Below, piece by piece: positions 1 through 10,600 of a DNA stretch of 28,664 nt (positions are counted from its first letter, which is position 1; every line of letters starts with the position of its first letter). The notes below the pieces were generated by a model. That model was not told the DNA's origin and did no database searches. It saw only the letters and a program-made list of their open reading frames with translations. The position numbers were made by a program, and so were the translations under genes. Origin of the DNA: Scleroderma bovista (lineage: Eukaryota; Basidiomycota; Agaricomycetes; Boletales; Sclerodermataceae); NCBI GenBank assembly GCA_037178675.1, contig JAYMGJ010000824.1:1-28664 (forward strand). The letters run 5' to 3'.

Positions 1-130
1 AAACAGCATTCATCGCTTATATAATATAACAGCTCTTAACCAGCTACTGCTACCATCTCTGGTTGTGCACTCCACCCAACAGGTGAGTTGGAGTAGCAGT
101 TCCTCTATGTATATAGGTATTGCTTCAACA
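1..130 (+). repeat. 5' LTR of Copia copy 1 (partial, cut by window edge)
   Basis: This is the last 130 bp of a long terminal repeat. It matches the end of the repeat at 5087-5375 with five substitutions and one single-base indel by eye, and ends in the same GCTTCAACA. By comparison with the full copy, about 158 bp lie outside the window to the left. It contains the AT-rich TATATAATATAA stretch near position 20. Confidence 0.9.
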
Positions 131-144
131 GGTTATGAGCCCTG
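131..144 (+). other. primer binding site, half-tRNA iMet type
   Basis: The 14 bases directly after the LTR, GGTTATGAGCCCTG, are the exact complement of the anticodon arm of eukaryotic initiator tRNA-Met (CAGGGCUCAUAACC, recalled from the yeast sequence). Drosophila copia and yeast-type relatives are known to prime from an internal or half-tRNA-iMet fragment rather than the 3' CCA end. The same site is present in Copia copy 2 at 12964-12977. Confidence 0.75.
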
Positions 145-514
145 TGAGTGCACTGTGTGCAGCAATGCACCAGGCAGCACTCCAGCTCCCTGAGCGTCGC
201 TTTAACTAGCTTGACGCTGTGGACCACAGTGAGCTCCTAGCTGAGCCCCTGCACAGCCACAAGGCGAAGTCGGTTGATGACTTGCGCCAAACAGTGAGCT
301 CCTAGTTGAGCACCTGTATTGCCCCAGGCGAAGTTCGTCGATGACTTGCGCCAACCATGGCGAACATCGTCGACAACTTGCGCTGGCATGACCTAGTCAT
401 GAGTTAGCTGTTGACAGAAGTGCTTTCACTAGCACTCAGGTGTTTCTTCTTTTTCTTGCTTGTCCATTGTCGCATTCACTTGCTGACTCCGTTGACTCCC
501 AACAGAATATCACC
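145..514 (+). repeat. Copia copy 1 leader with tandem repeats
   Basis: The untranslated leader between primer site and gag start contains a tandem repeat of about 65 bp. Units run 226-290 and 291-354, each from ACAGTGAGCTCCTAG to GACTTGCGCCAA, and a third partial unit ends near 395. The same arrangement appears on the opposite strand in copy 2 (about 12725-12900), so it belongs to the family. A GTGTTTC...CAACAG segment (about 449-505) could be a leader intron, but nothing here proves splicing. Confidence 0.6.
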
Positions 515-3500
515 ATGTCCAGTGCTCTTGACAAGATGGTTCCTGTGTTCACTGGCTCCAACTGGCAGCAGTGGCACACTTCTATGCAGGCCTACCTCCA
601 GGCACAAGGCCAATGGTACGTTTATTTGATGACATAACCTGCTGTGGGTCACGATGACCAAAAGGAGTGGGACGACAACACTGAAAGAGCGCTTGGTAAC
701 ATCACCTTGCGCCTCGCCCCTTCAATCCAGGTTGCGGTCTCGAACCTCGACAACGTTAAGGACGTCTGGGACCACCTCAAGAAGAACTTTGGCACCCCCA
801 GTATCGGCTCTGCCTACGCTGAGCTTAGCAAGCTCCTGGCGACTACCATTCCCGCTGGCTCCCATCCCGCTCCGGCCATCACCAAAGTGCTTAGCCACTT
901 CACGTACCTCAAAGACGCTGGCTTCGAGTTCCCTGCCCCCGTGCAGGCAATGATCATTCTGTGCAAGCTTCCTCCCACTATGGAGGTTGTAGCTCAAATA
1001 CTCAGCCAGACATCGCCGGACGAGATCAAGAATCTGAAGCCCAACAGGATCGTCAAGGCCGCCACGCTCTTATTCGAGCAGAAAGGCACCTCTTCGCGCG
1101 CCGGTGGTAAGGGCCCACAGGCCAACAAGCTTAGCACTGTGAAGCGCAAGCCGGCTGACCCCAAGTTCGCCCAGCAGCAGCAGCAAGGCGGGTCCAACGG
1201 CGGTGCGAGCGGAAACACTCCTGCCCAAGGACAGGGAGGCCGCACTCGACGCGGTGGCAAGAAGGCTCGGGCTCACCGCGAGAACGCCCAACAGGCTGCC
1301 TTCGCTGCATATGTCCAATACAATGGACCAGAACCCACCGTCGACCCTCGCACCTTGGCCCACACTCCCGGTGCTGCCCACTACGGCCCCCCCGCATTCG
1401 ATAATACTATTCAGGCCTTCAACTTGGCACACCATCTGGGGGTAGAGCCCTCCTGCCAGACTATCCACACCCTCGACCAAGTTGTGTCATTGGCGAGTGC
1501 GAACCTGGACCAGCCCGAGGCCGGTCCCTCCTCGTTGAAGCGCCCTTGTCTCAAGGAGCGCATCACAATGTATGAGGAGGATGCCATCTCCCTTGGGGAT
1601 GATGAACCCTTTGCCCACGAGCCCTTCACCGACAACGAGTTCGACGAAATCGACACGATGGTCCTTGACCGCTACAACGCGACATCGATGGCAATGGGCA
1701 CAGAGGCCAGCCTTTTCAGGCAAGTACCTTCTGCACACGTGCTGATCGACACTGACACACTCCCTTTACATGTGCGCTATACGCTGTCACTGTATATAGC
1801 GAGTAGTCACTATAATATGTCATGTCGTATCTCGAGTAAAGCATATATCTGTTCGTGTCTGAATGATGCATGCTGTGCTGGTTGTAAGGGAAAAATGGTC
1901 GACGATAGTGAACTTTCTGGTGCCTTCTGGCTCCTAGACTCTGGCGCATCACGCCACTTCACTGGTGACATAGGTGATTTCGCCTCCTATAACGTGCTAA
2001 AGCGAGCACACTACGCCAAAATGGCTAATGGTGTAGCACTGATTGCTGGCATTGGCACAGTATTACTCTGGTGCCTAGACCACAACTCTGGGGATGAGAA
2101 AGTGATCACACTCACCCAAGTGCTCCATATGCCAGGCGCTACTGCACGCCTTACTTCTATGGGCGAAATGCTCCAGTGTAACTACAAAGTCACTGGCGAT
2201 AAGCGAGGCATTAGCCTCATTCATAAAGCTGAACGCCTATGGTTTGGGCCAGACCCAGAAGACGATCACAATGTCATTTTCGGGATTAGATCTATCCCAA
2301 TAATTAGATCTAACTACATCGCCTCCGTGAGCAAAGTCGATTACGACATTATGCACCAGAGATTTGGGCACCCCTCAAAGGAAGTACTCCAATGCACGCA
2401 AAAGCATACGCAGCGCTTCCCAGAGATTCACTTTCCTACTGAGGACTGTGTTTGCCCTGAATGTGCTCTTGGCAAGATGCCCAATCGAGCTTTCCCAGAG
2501 AATGAAAGACGTGCTTCCAAACCCTTTGAGCTGGTGCACTCTGACCTCAAATCCTTCCCGGTTACGTCGTACCAGAAGTTTAAATATGTTATCACCTTCT
2601 ACGATGACTATACTTCTCATGCCTGGACTATGCCTCTTTGCTCCAAAGCTGCAGCGATTACGGCTGCCAAAGATTTCCTCGAAATGGTGCTCATCCAACA
2701 TGATACGCACGTCATTGGATGGATGTCCAATGCCAGCGGAGAGTATAAATCTGATCTATTTGATCAAGCACTCCTTGAAAAGGGAATAAAAATATATCAA
2801 AGTGCTCCAAGAACCCCCATGCAGAATGGCCACGCTGAGCATTTAGGGCGCACTCTCATGGATAAAGCTGAGTCTATGCGGCATCAAGCCTGCATTCCTG
2901 ACTCCTGGTGGGAATTTGTGTTCGCTCATGCAACCCACATTTACAACCGTACTCCGGTAGCTCGCCTGCGATGGTGCACCCCCCATGAAATGCTTAAGGG
3001 GGAGATGCCTAACATCGACCACCTACGTGTATTTGGCTGTGGAGCCTTTGTCTACCTCCCAGCCTCGGCTCAAGCAAATAAGATGGCTCCCAAGTCGGAA
3101 CTTATGAAAATCCACCACCTCTGGCACCACAGCGCCCTGGCCGAGCTGAACGCCACCAGAATGTGCTGCAACCTCCTGCAGTTAATATACCTGCCTGCCC
3201 CCAACATGAACATAGAGCGCCATTGCACCCCGGTAACGTGTATGGTGAGCGGCGACATCCCATTGAGCAACTCCGGGATATCGAAAGTGCCTCTCGATGG
3301 CGAGAAACTGTGGGTGAGGTCCCTAGACCCCCACAACCGGACACACCAGACCATGTTCCTGGTGGTTTCCCTGACACCTCTGCAATGCCCAGTGAGGAAG
3401 ATGTGCAAAAGATGTGCGAGGAAGGGGGAGCAAACCTAGTCCGCTATCTGATGGGCAAAGCCCTCGAAACCTGCGAGCCTCAATATGAGAGCGTCTGCAA

Positions 3501-5040
3501 CTGGTCCTACAAGGACATTGCTCGCTTACCCCAAGCTGAGCAGAAACTCTGGCAACTTGCTTGCCAAGAAGAGCTCGACGTGCTGCGAAAGCGCAAGGTC
3601 TTTGAGCTAGTTGACCGTCCCCGAGACCGGAAGGTCATAAAGAATTGATGGGTCTTCAATGTAAAGTCGGATGGCCGCAAGAAAGCCCGCTTAGTAGCAA
3701 AAGGCTTCTCCCAGGTCAAGGGATTAGATTTCGACCAGGTCTTCTCACCAGTTGTGCGCTTTGAAACAGTGCGCCTCATGCTTGCACTTGCCACACTTGA
3801 GAACTGGTATATCACTGGACTTGACGTTCGGAGCGCCTACTTGTATGGCAAGCTCGACAAAGAGATCTACATGGAACAACCCGAAGGGTTTGCAGTTCCC
3901 GGGCAAGAGTGCAAAGTGCTCTGCCTCTGGCATGCCCTCTATGGCCTTAAACAGGCCGGCCTAGCTTGGTGGCACACACTCGATGAGTCTCTCAAGGAGC
4001 TCGGGTTTGAGCGCCTTAAGTCTGAAGCAGGCATCTTCTTCTATAAGAAGAAAGGCACCAACATCGTCATTGGTATTATCTATGTTGACGACGCTTTATT
4101 CTGCAGCCCTAACAAGGCTGTTGTTGATGCCATTAAAGCACAGTTCATGCGCAAATGGGAGTGCAGAGACCTTGGAGAACCTAAAGAGTTCCTCTGAATG
4201 TGAATCACTCACAAGGGTCGCGCTATCCACCTGGATCAATGTGTGTACCTACAAAAGGTCATTGAACGCTGCAGCATGCTCAATGCAAAGTCTGCAAGCA
4301 CCCCACTGCCGGCTGGCTACTATGCCGCCAAAAATACAGAGCCTGTTGATGTGGAACTCCGCTCCCGTTTCCAGACGGTTATTGGGTCCCTTCTGTACCT
4401 TATGTTAGGCACTAGGCCTGACATTGCCTTTGCAGTCACGCATCTCTCGCGCCATGCTGCGAACCCATCCCAGGACCACCTGTCCAAAGCGCTTTATATC
4501 TGTCGCTACTTGATTGGTACACCTAATTACTCTTTAGTGTACAATGGTGGATCCGGTGCTGGCCTGATTGCATGCATGGACTCAGATTGGGGATCAGACC
4601 CTATCTCTTGCCTCTCGCAGACAGGTTTCTACCTGAAGCTTGCAGATGGCTTGATCAGTTGGACTTCTCGTGCGCAGAAGACTATTGTGTACTAATCCAC
4701 TGAGGCTGAATACATGGCTTTGAGCGATTGTGCTCACCAAGTTACCTGGATTTGGAGTCTACTCGGTGAGCTCGGCTATAAGCTGAAAGCTATCCCGATT
4801 TGCAGTGATAATCAGGGGTCCATATTCATGGCATCCAACCCTGTAACGGAGCCTCGCTCCAAGCACATCGACATCCACTACCACGGAATCCGCAAGTCAG
4901 TCGTGAAAGGTAACGTGGAGCTATTCTTCATTGATGGTGCTGAGAATCCCGCCGATCTGCTCACCAAGAACTTACCACATGAGAAATTCGCAAAGTTCAG
5001 AGCTCAACTAGGCTTACAATTTCCCTCTGGGAGCATCTAG
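515..5040 (+). pseudogene. Copia gag-pol polyprotein, broken
   Basis: The ATG at 515 has a good context (CACC before it) and opens a Gag (FTGSNWQQWHTSM) followed by protease (WLLDSGAS, near 1930), zinc and core of integrase, reverse transcriptase (YVDD, near 4083) and RNase H. Four stops interrupt it relative to copy 2: TAA 635-637 (from CAA), TGA 3646-3648, TGA 4195-4197 (from an Arg codon) and TAA 4693-4695. A deletion of about 378 bp at about 3107 removes the linker between integrase and reverse transcriptase and shifts the frame. The distal part ends at TAG 5038-5040. The polyprotein cannot be made as one chain. As in copy 2, the second catalytic aspartate of integrase is Asn (codon 2729-2731). 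Confidence 0.9.
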
Positions 5041-5077
5041 CGCCTTATTCGCTGAAGTGCTCTACGTGCTGCACAGC

Positions 5078-5086
5078 GAGGGGGAG
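5078..5086 (+). other. polypurine tract, Copia copy 1
   Basis: A purine run, GAGGGGGAG, abuts the start of the 3' LTR at 5087. This is the expected position of the plus-strand primer for reverse transcription. The mirrored tract lies at 7614-7622 in copy 2. Confidence 0.8.
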
Positions 5087-5375
5087 TGTTGAAGTCGCAC
5101 GTGCACCCGGTGTAAACTGTTGACGAAGTGCGCACAAGACTGCGACCCATATTAGTGTAGACTTAGTAATAGTCCTCTTTAGAGTAGATGTTACATGTCA
5201 CATGTCACGTGTCACAGTCATGCATCACACTATTTGTTGTATATAAACAGTGTTCATCGCTTATATAATATAACAGCTCTTAACCAGCTACCGCTACCAT
5301 CTCTGGTTGTGCACTCCACCCAAACAGGTGAGTTGGAGTAGCAGTTCCTCTACGTACATAGGTATTGCTTCAACA
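5087..5375 (+). repeat. 3' LTR of Copia copy 1
   Basis: A 289-bp repeat with inverted ends TGTTGAAG...CTTCAACA. It matches the partial repeat at 1-130 and both repeats of copy 2. A cluster of short TGTCAC-type repeats at about 5190-5220 and a TATATAATATAA stretch around 5263-5274 look like promoter elements. Confidence 0.95.
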
Positions 5376-7325
5376 CAGGCTCTCGCCAATATCAACATTG
5401 ACTTGTCACCTGTACCACTGTGCTACGTCAAAGCACAGGTTCTCGGTCTTATAGATCGGGAGAAGAACATGAGTATGCGATACTGCATCCATAATTTCAT
5501 ACGCAGCTACTTCCTCCCTACAAACGCAGGTGAATTGTGTGTCCTCATCTATCGAGGCATGTGGGTTATATGACCTGATCAGTCTTCCCAGGATTCAGTC
5601 TTCAACCAGGTAGCCCATGGGTGGGTTGAAACCAACTCGTCATTGTTCTAACCAATGAATCTCTTCATCAGGTATTCTTCTCATCTGGCCCACACGGCGC
5701 CAGTACCATTTGTCTATGTGGAACCTGGGATTGCGCAGCCATCTGGAGGTAATTAAAAACCCAACTTCGGATGGGTACAAGTCGTCCATTATGATGTGAA
5801 AACCATTCTTAATATGGTACACCCAGAAACGGTCCCGCAAGTATACCGCCGGATCGTCCAGGTCCTCCCCAGGATAACACGTAGTAGACAGACGCCCCTT
5901 CGCTCGCTTGCTGAGCGGTTCACCGAGATCGGTAGGCAACCTGCAGAAAGGGTACTTGTACGGATACCATTCGGATGCCTCACTCTCAGCATCTCCTGAA
6001 GATCTGTTGCTCCCACTGGTATTCACTGGTGTAGCAAGGGAGGACCCATCCTCGGTTAGTGAATATTCATCACTCATTAACTTGGGTAGGCCGTCAATGT
6101 CATCACCTTGGCTGTCCGATTCATAAGATTCTATCAGGTTGGCTTGGACACCGGAAGTACTTGCTTTCGAAAGCTCCCACTGGCATTCAATATCTCTGAA
6201 GTCAATGTCCATGCCATAACTTGTCACTCCTGGGGGCGAGTTACCTCCTGATGAGGATGCCCTCTTCGTCCTTGCTCAGCTTGGGACGAGAAGGGCGATC
6301 CTTCTTGGGGTAATTTGCACGAGTATCGTTGGTCGCTGTCCTCGGTGTGGTGGACTTTTGGAAGGAAGACCCTGACTTATTATGGGTCCGGCCCCTCTGC
6401 CCTCTCTGGCAATGTCGGAACCCCTTTTGGTGGGTGTCCCCAGCCCCCTCAGGTGTTGTGGCCACGCTCCTGACCATAGTGCCATCATGGTGCTTACCCA
6501 GCTTGTTCTCTCTTGGGGAAGTCATAACAGATCACGAGATCTCAATTACCTTGGCAGCAGCAACAACTTCCTTCAATGTAGAGACCTCGGGATTTAATTT
6601 GTCCTTCCATAGGTCCCACTGGTAATCCTTGCGAAGACCCTTCCAAAATTTATCAACCTTCAATCAGTCATTGCGTTCGCTGATCATATTCCACATCTCG
6701 TTAAGTTTGTGCAAGTATTCTCGAATGGTGAGATTATTTTGCATAAACGTAGCAATCTTATCACGCTGTTGGTTCTGATAATTCACAGGGAAACAAAAAT
6801 TAAAGAGTTGTTTAAAGAATTTGCGAATGTGCCAACTGTAAGGGTCAATAGCGACCTCCTCTGAATAAAAAGTACGTCCCTTCCCTGTCAAATAGTGGGC
6901 AACTATAAATACCTGTTTCTTTTCAGGTACATTCCTGTCTTTCACATAAGCCGTACTTTCCGTCATAAAGCGATGGAATGCCTTTGAGTTGGCCGAGCCA
7001 TCATACTTGTTTGGAGGTATTGGCTTTAGGGTCATCCTTCTAGACTTTCGTCTTGACTTTTGCCGTGCCTGGCGAGATTTGGATCATCTTTTACTATGAC
7101 CACGATGACGGCTGCAGTTTCGACGTCTCCTTCTCCCGCGATCTGAGGATCGGGAGGTGGACGAGGAAGAGGACGAATTCATCTCATCCAATGCCAACAA
7201 TGAGTCCGATGATCCACTATTTGAGTCACTCAAGTCGTCGCCCTTGGATGACGATCCATCTGAGGACCTCAACAAGTTTGAGCTCGTTTTGGATGATGAA
7301 GACCCTTTCTGGTGTCCCCTACCAG
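5376..7325 (-). pseudogene. resident Gypsy element: distal gag and beyond, decayed
   Basis: Read on the minus strand, this continues the resident gag after the Copia copy 2 insertion. From 7325 the frame carries a Ser-rich and Arg-rich stretch. From about 7035 comes a capsid-like region of the retrotransposon Gag family: PNKYDGSANSKAFHRF, then YLTGKGRTFY, then IREYLHKLNEMWN. A basic tail follows. In-frame TGA codons lie at 7084-7086, 6664-6666 and 6532-6534. A frameshift falls between 6275 and 6243. The new frame continues (protein text DIDFRDIECQWEL, later WVYHIKNGFHIIMDD) with TGA at 5640-5642, 5595-5597 and 5406-5408, until Copia copy 1 interrupts it. Reading through is clearly protein-like, so this is one gene with nonsense decay. 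No protease or reverse transcriptase is reached; they should lie left of the window. Confidence 0.75.
7321..7325. repeat. target site duplication of Copia copy 2 (left)
   Basis: ACCAG directly before the LTR at 7326 is repeated at 13538-13542 directly after the other LTR. This 5-bp duplication is typical of Copia integration and fixes the element ends. Confidence 0.9.
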
Positions 7326-7613
7326 TGTTGAAGCAATACCTATATATGTAGAGGAACTGCTACTCCAACTCACCTGTTGGGTGGAGTGCACAACCTGAGA
7401 TGGTAGCGGTAGCTGGTCAAGAGCTGTTATATTATATAAGCAGTGGACGCTGTTTATATACAACAAATAGTGTGACGCGTGACTGTGACGCATGACATGT
7501 GACATGTAACATCTACTCTAAAGAGGACTATTACTAAGTCTACACTAATATGGGTCACAGTCTTGCGCGCACTTCGTCGACAGTTTACGCCGGGTGCACG
7601 TGTGACTTCAACA
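7326..7613 (-). repeat. 3' LTR of Copia copy 2
   Basis: A 288-bp repeat with TGTTGAAG and CTTCAACA ends. Compared by eye with the 5' LTR (12978-13537 minus the insert) there are about 11 differences, all transitions, which is roughly 4% divergence. Confidence 0.95.
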
Positions 7614-7624
7614 CTCCCCCTCGC
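7614..7624 (-). other. polypurine tract, Copia copy 2
   Basis: On the minus strand the run GCGAGGGGGAG lies immediately upstream of the 3' LTR, matching the tract of copy 1. Confidence 0.8.
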
Positions 7625-7659
7625 TGTGCTGCACATAGAGCACTTCAGCGAATAAGGCG

Positions 7660-10600
7660 CTAGATGCTGCCAGAGGGAAACTGTAAGCCTAGTTGAGCTC
7701 TGAACTTTGCGAATTTCTCGCGGGGCAAGTTCTTGGTGAGCAGATCGGTGGGATTTTCAGCACCATCAATGAAGAATAGCTCCACATTACCTTTCGCGAC
7801 TGACTCGTGGATTCCGTGGTAGCGGATGTCGATGTGCTTGGAGTGAGGCTCCGTTACAGGGTTGGATGCCATGAATATGGACCCCTGATTATCACCGCAA
7901 ATCGGGATAGCTTTCAGCTTATAGCCGAGCTCACCGAGTAGACTCCGAATCCAGGTAACTTGGTGAGCGCAATCGCTCAAAGCCATGTATTCAGCCTCAG
8001 TGGACGAGTATGCAATAGTCTTCTGCGCACGAGAAGTCCAACTGATCAAGCCATCTGCAAGCTTCAGGTAGAAACCTGTCTGTGAGAGGCAAGAGATAGG
8101 GTCTGATCCCCAATCTGAGTCCGTGCATGCAATGAGGCCAGCACCGGATCCACCATTGTACACTAGGGAGTAATTAGGTGTATCAATCAAGTAGCGACAA
8201 ATATAAAGCGCTTTGGACAGGTGGTCCTGGGATGGGTTCGCGGCATGGCACGAGAGATGCGTGACTGCAAAGGCAATGTCAGGCCTAGTGCCTAACATAA
8301 GGTACAGGAGGGACCCAATAACCGTCTGGAAACGGGAGCGGAGTTCCGCATCAACAGGCTCTGTATTTTTGGCGGCATAGTAGCCAGCCGGCAGTGGGGT
8401 GCTTGCGGACTTTGCATTGAGCATGCCACAGCGTTCAATGACCTTTTGGAGGTACGCGCATTGGTCCAAGTGGATAGCGCGACGCTTGCGAGTGATTCGC
8501 ATTCGGAGGAACTCCTTAGGTTCTCCAAGGTCTCTGCACTCCCATTTGCGCATGAACTGCGCTTTGATGGCATCAACAACAGCCTTGTTAGGGCCGCAGA
8601 ATAACGTGTCGTCAATGTAGATAATACCGATGACGATGTTGGTGCCTTTCTTCTTGTAGAAGAAGATGCCTGCTTCAGACTTAAGGCGCTCAAACCCGAG
8701 CTCTTTGAGAGACTCATTGAGTGTGCGCCACCAAGCTAGGCCGGCCTGTTTGAGGCCATAGAGGGCATGCCAGAGGCAGAGCACTTTGCACTCTTGCCCG
8801 GGAACTGCAAACCCTTCGGGTTGTTCCATATAGATCTCTTCGTCGAGCTTGCCATACAAGTAGGCGCTCTGAACGTCGAGTCCAGTAATGTACCAGTTTT
8901 CAAGTGTGGCAAGCGCAAGCATGAGGCGCACTGTTTCAAAGCGCACAACTGGTGAGAAGACCTGGTCGAAATCTAATCCCTCGACCTGGGAGAAGCCTTT
9001 TGCTACTAATCGGGCTTTCTTACGGCCATCCGACTTCACATCAAAGACCCATTGATTCTTAATGACCTTCCGGTCTCGGGGACGGTCAACTAGCTCAAAG
9101 ACCTTGCGCTTTCGCAGCACGTCGAGCTCTTCTTGGCAAGCAAGTTGCCAGAGTTTCTGCTCAGCTTGGGGTAAGCGAGCAATGTCCTTGTAGGACCAGT
9201 TGCAGACGCTCTCATATTGAGGCTCGCAGGTTTCGAGGGCTTTGCCCATCAGATAGCGGACTAGGTTTGCTCCCCCTTCCTCGCACATCTTTTGCACATC
9301 TTCCTCACTGGGCATTGCAGAGGTGTCGGGGAAACCACCAGGAACATGGTCTGGTGTGTCCGGTTGTGGGGGTCTAGGGACCTCACCCACAGTTTCTCGC
9401 CATCGAGAGGCACTTTCGATATCCCGGAGTTGCTCAATGGGATGTCGCCGCTCACCATACACGTTACCGGGGCCCAATGGCGCTCTACGTTCACGTTGGG
9501 GGCGGGCAGGGATATTCACTGCAGGGGGTCACGGCACATTCTGGCGGCGTTCAGCTTGGCCAGGGCGCTGCAGTGCCAGAGGTGGCAGATTTCTAGCCGG
9601 TGAAGGCGTTCTCGGTGCCGGTGGAGGCACTGGAGATGGCGTACGGGGAGGATTTATTTGATTAGGCTCTTCCTCAGGAGCCTCAGGTTCCTCACACTTT
9701 GGATCGTCATCCTGCGCTTGGGGATGTGGGTAGCCATGGTCGTGTTCCACATCATCATCACTGTCAGTATCATCAGGGGGATTCCCTGGTCGATCGGTGG
9801 TAGGTTTCGGATTTGCCCTTCTGAAAGGGTTCTCGAGAGGTTCGCGCCTGTTTTTGGGGCAGCGAGGGAAATGATGCTCGTCAAAGACGGCGTGAGCAGC
9901 GGTGAACACTGCATTGGTGGAGCGCATAAACAAAAAATTGCACTCATTGCCAGGGGCAACACCGACATAAGTCATTAGCTCTGACTTGGGAGCCATCTTA
10001 TTTGCTCGAGCTGAGGCTGGGAGGTAGACAAAGGCTCCACAGCCAAATACATGTAGGTGGTCGATGTTAGGCATCTCCCCCTTAAGCATTTCATGGGGGG
10101 TGCGCCATCGCAGGCGAGCTACCGGAGTACGGTTGTAAAGGTGAGTTGCATGAGCGAACGCAAATTCCCACCAGGAGTCAGGGATGCAGGCTTGATGCCG
10201 CATAGACTCAGCTTTATCCATGAGAGTGCGCCCTAAATGCTCGGCGCGGCCATTCTGCATGGGAGTTCTTGGAGCACTTTGATATATTTTAATTCCTTTC
10301 TCAAGGAGTGCTCGATCAAACAGATCAGATTTATACTCTCCGCTGGCATTGGACATCCATCCAATGACATGCGTATCATGTTGGATGAGCACCATTTCGA
10401 GGAAATCTTTGGCAGCCGTAATCGCTGCAGCTTTGGAGCAAAGAGGCATAGTCCAGGTGTGAGAAGTATAGTCGTCGTAGAAGGTAATGACATATTTGAA
10501 CTTCCGGTACGACGTAACCAGGAAGGATTTGAGATCAGAGTGCACTAGCTTGAAGGGCTTAGAAGCACGTCTTTCGTTGTTTGGGAAAGCTCGATTGGGC

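Larger units (their letters stand above)
1..5375 (+). mobile_element. Ty1/Copia retrotransposon copy 1 (decayed)
   Basis: A Copia element runs from the truncated 5' LTR through primer site, leader, a broken gag-pol frame and purine tract to a full 3' LTR ending at 5375. It belongs to the same family as the minus-strand element at 7326-13537: LTR, primer site, leader repeats and proteins all match. The 5-bp sequence after it (CAGGC, 5376-5380) should be the target duplication, but its partner is outside the window. It sits inside the resident Gypsy remnant, whose pieces begin at 5376. Confidence 0.9.

Noticed and set aside
1735..1900. A retained intron between Gag and protease in the Copia elements
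   Set aside because: A GCAAGTA-like donor and AT-rich stretch are present in both copies, but the frame is open through it in both and no clear acceptor pairs with it. It is not supported.
5307..5573. Plus-strand frame crossing from the Copia 3' LTR into the flank
   Set aside because: It begins inside the LTR and continues antisense to the resident element; the minus strand gives coherent retroelement protein text. It is chance.
7084..7086. TGA codons in the resident gag as programmed readthrough or an altered code
   Set aside because: Six TGAs plus a frameshift and five insertions point to decay; intact genes in the window use TGA as stop (GPN2, the antisense gene).
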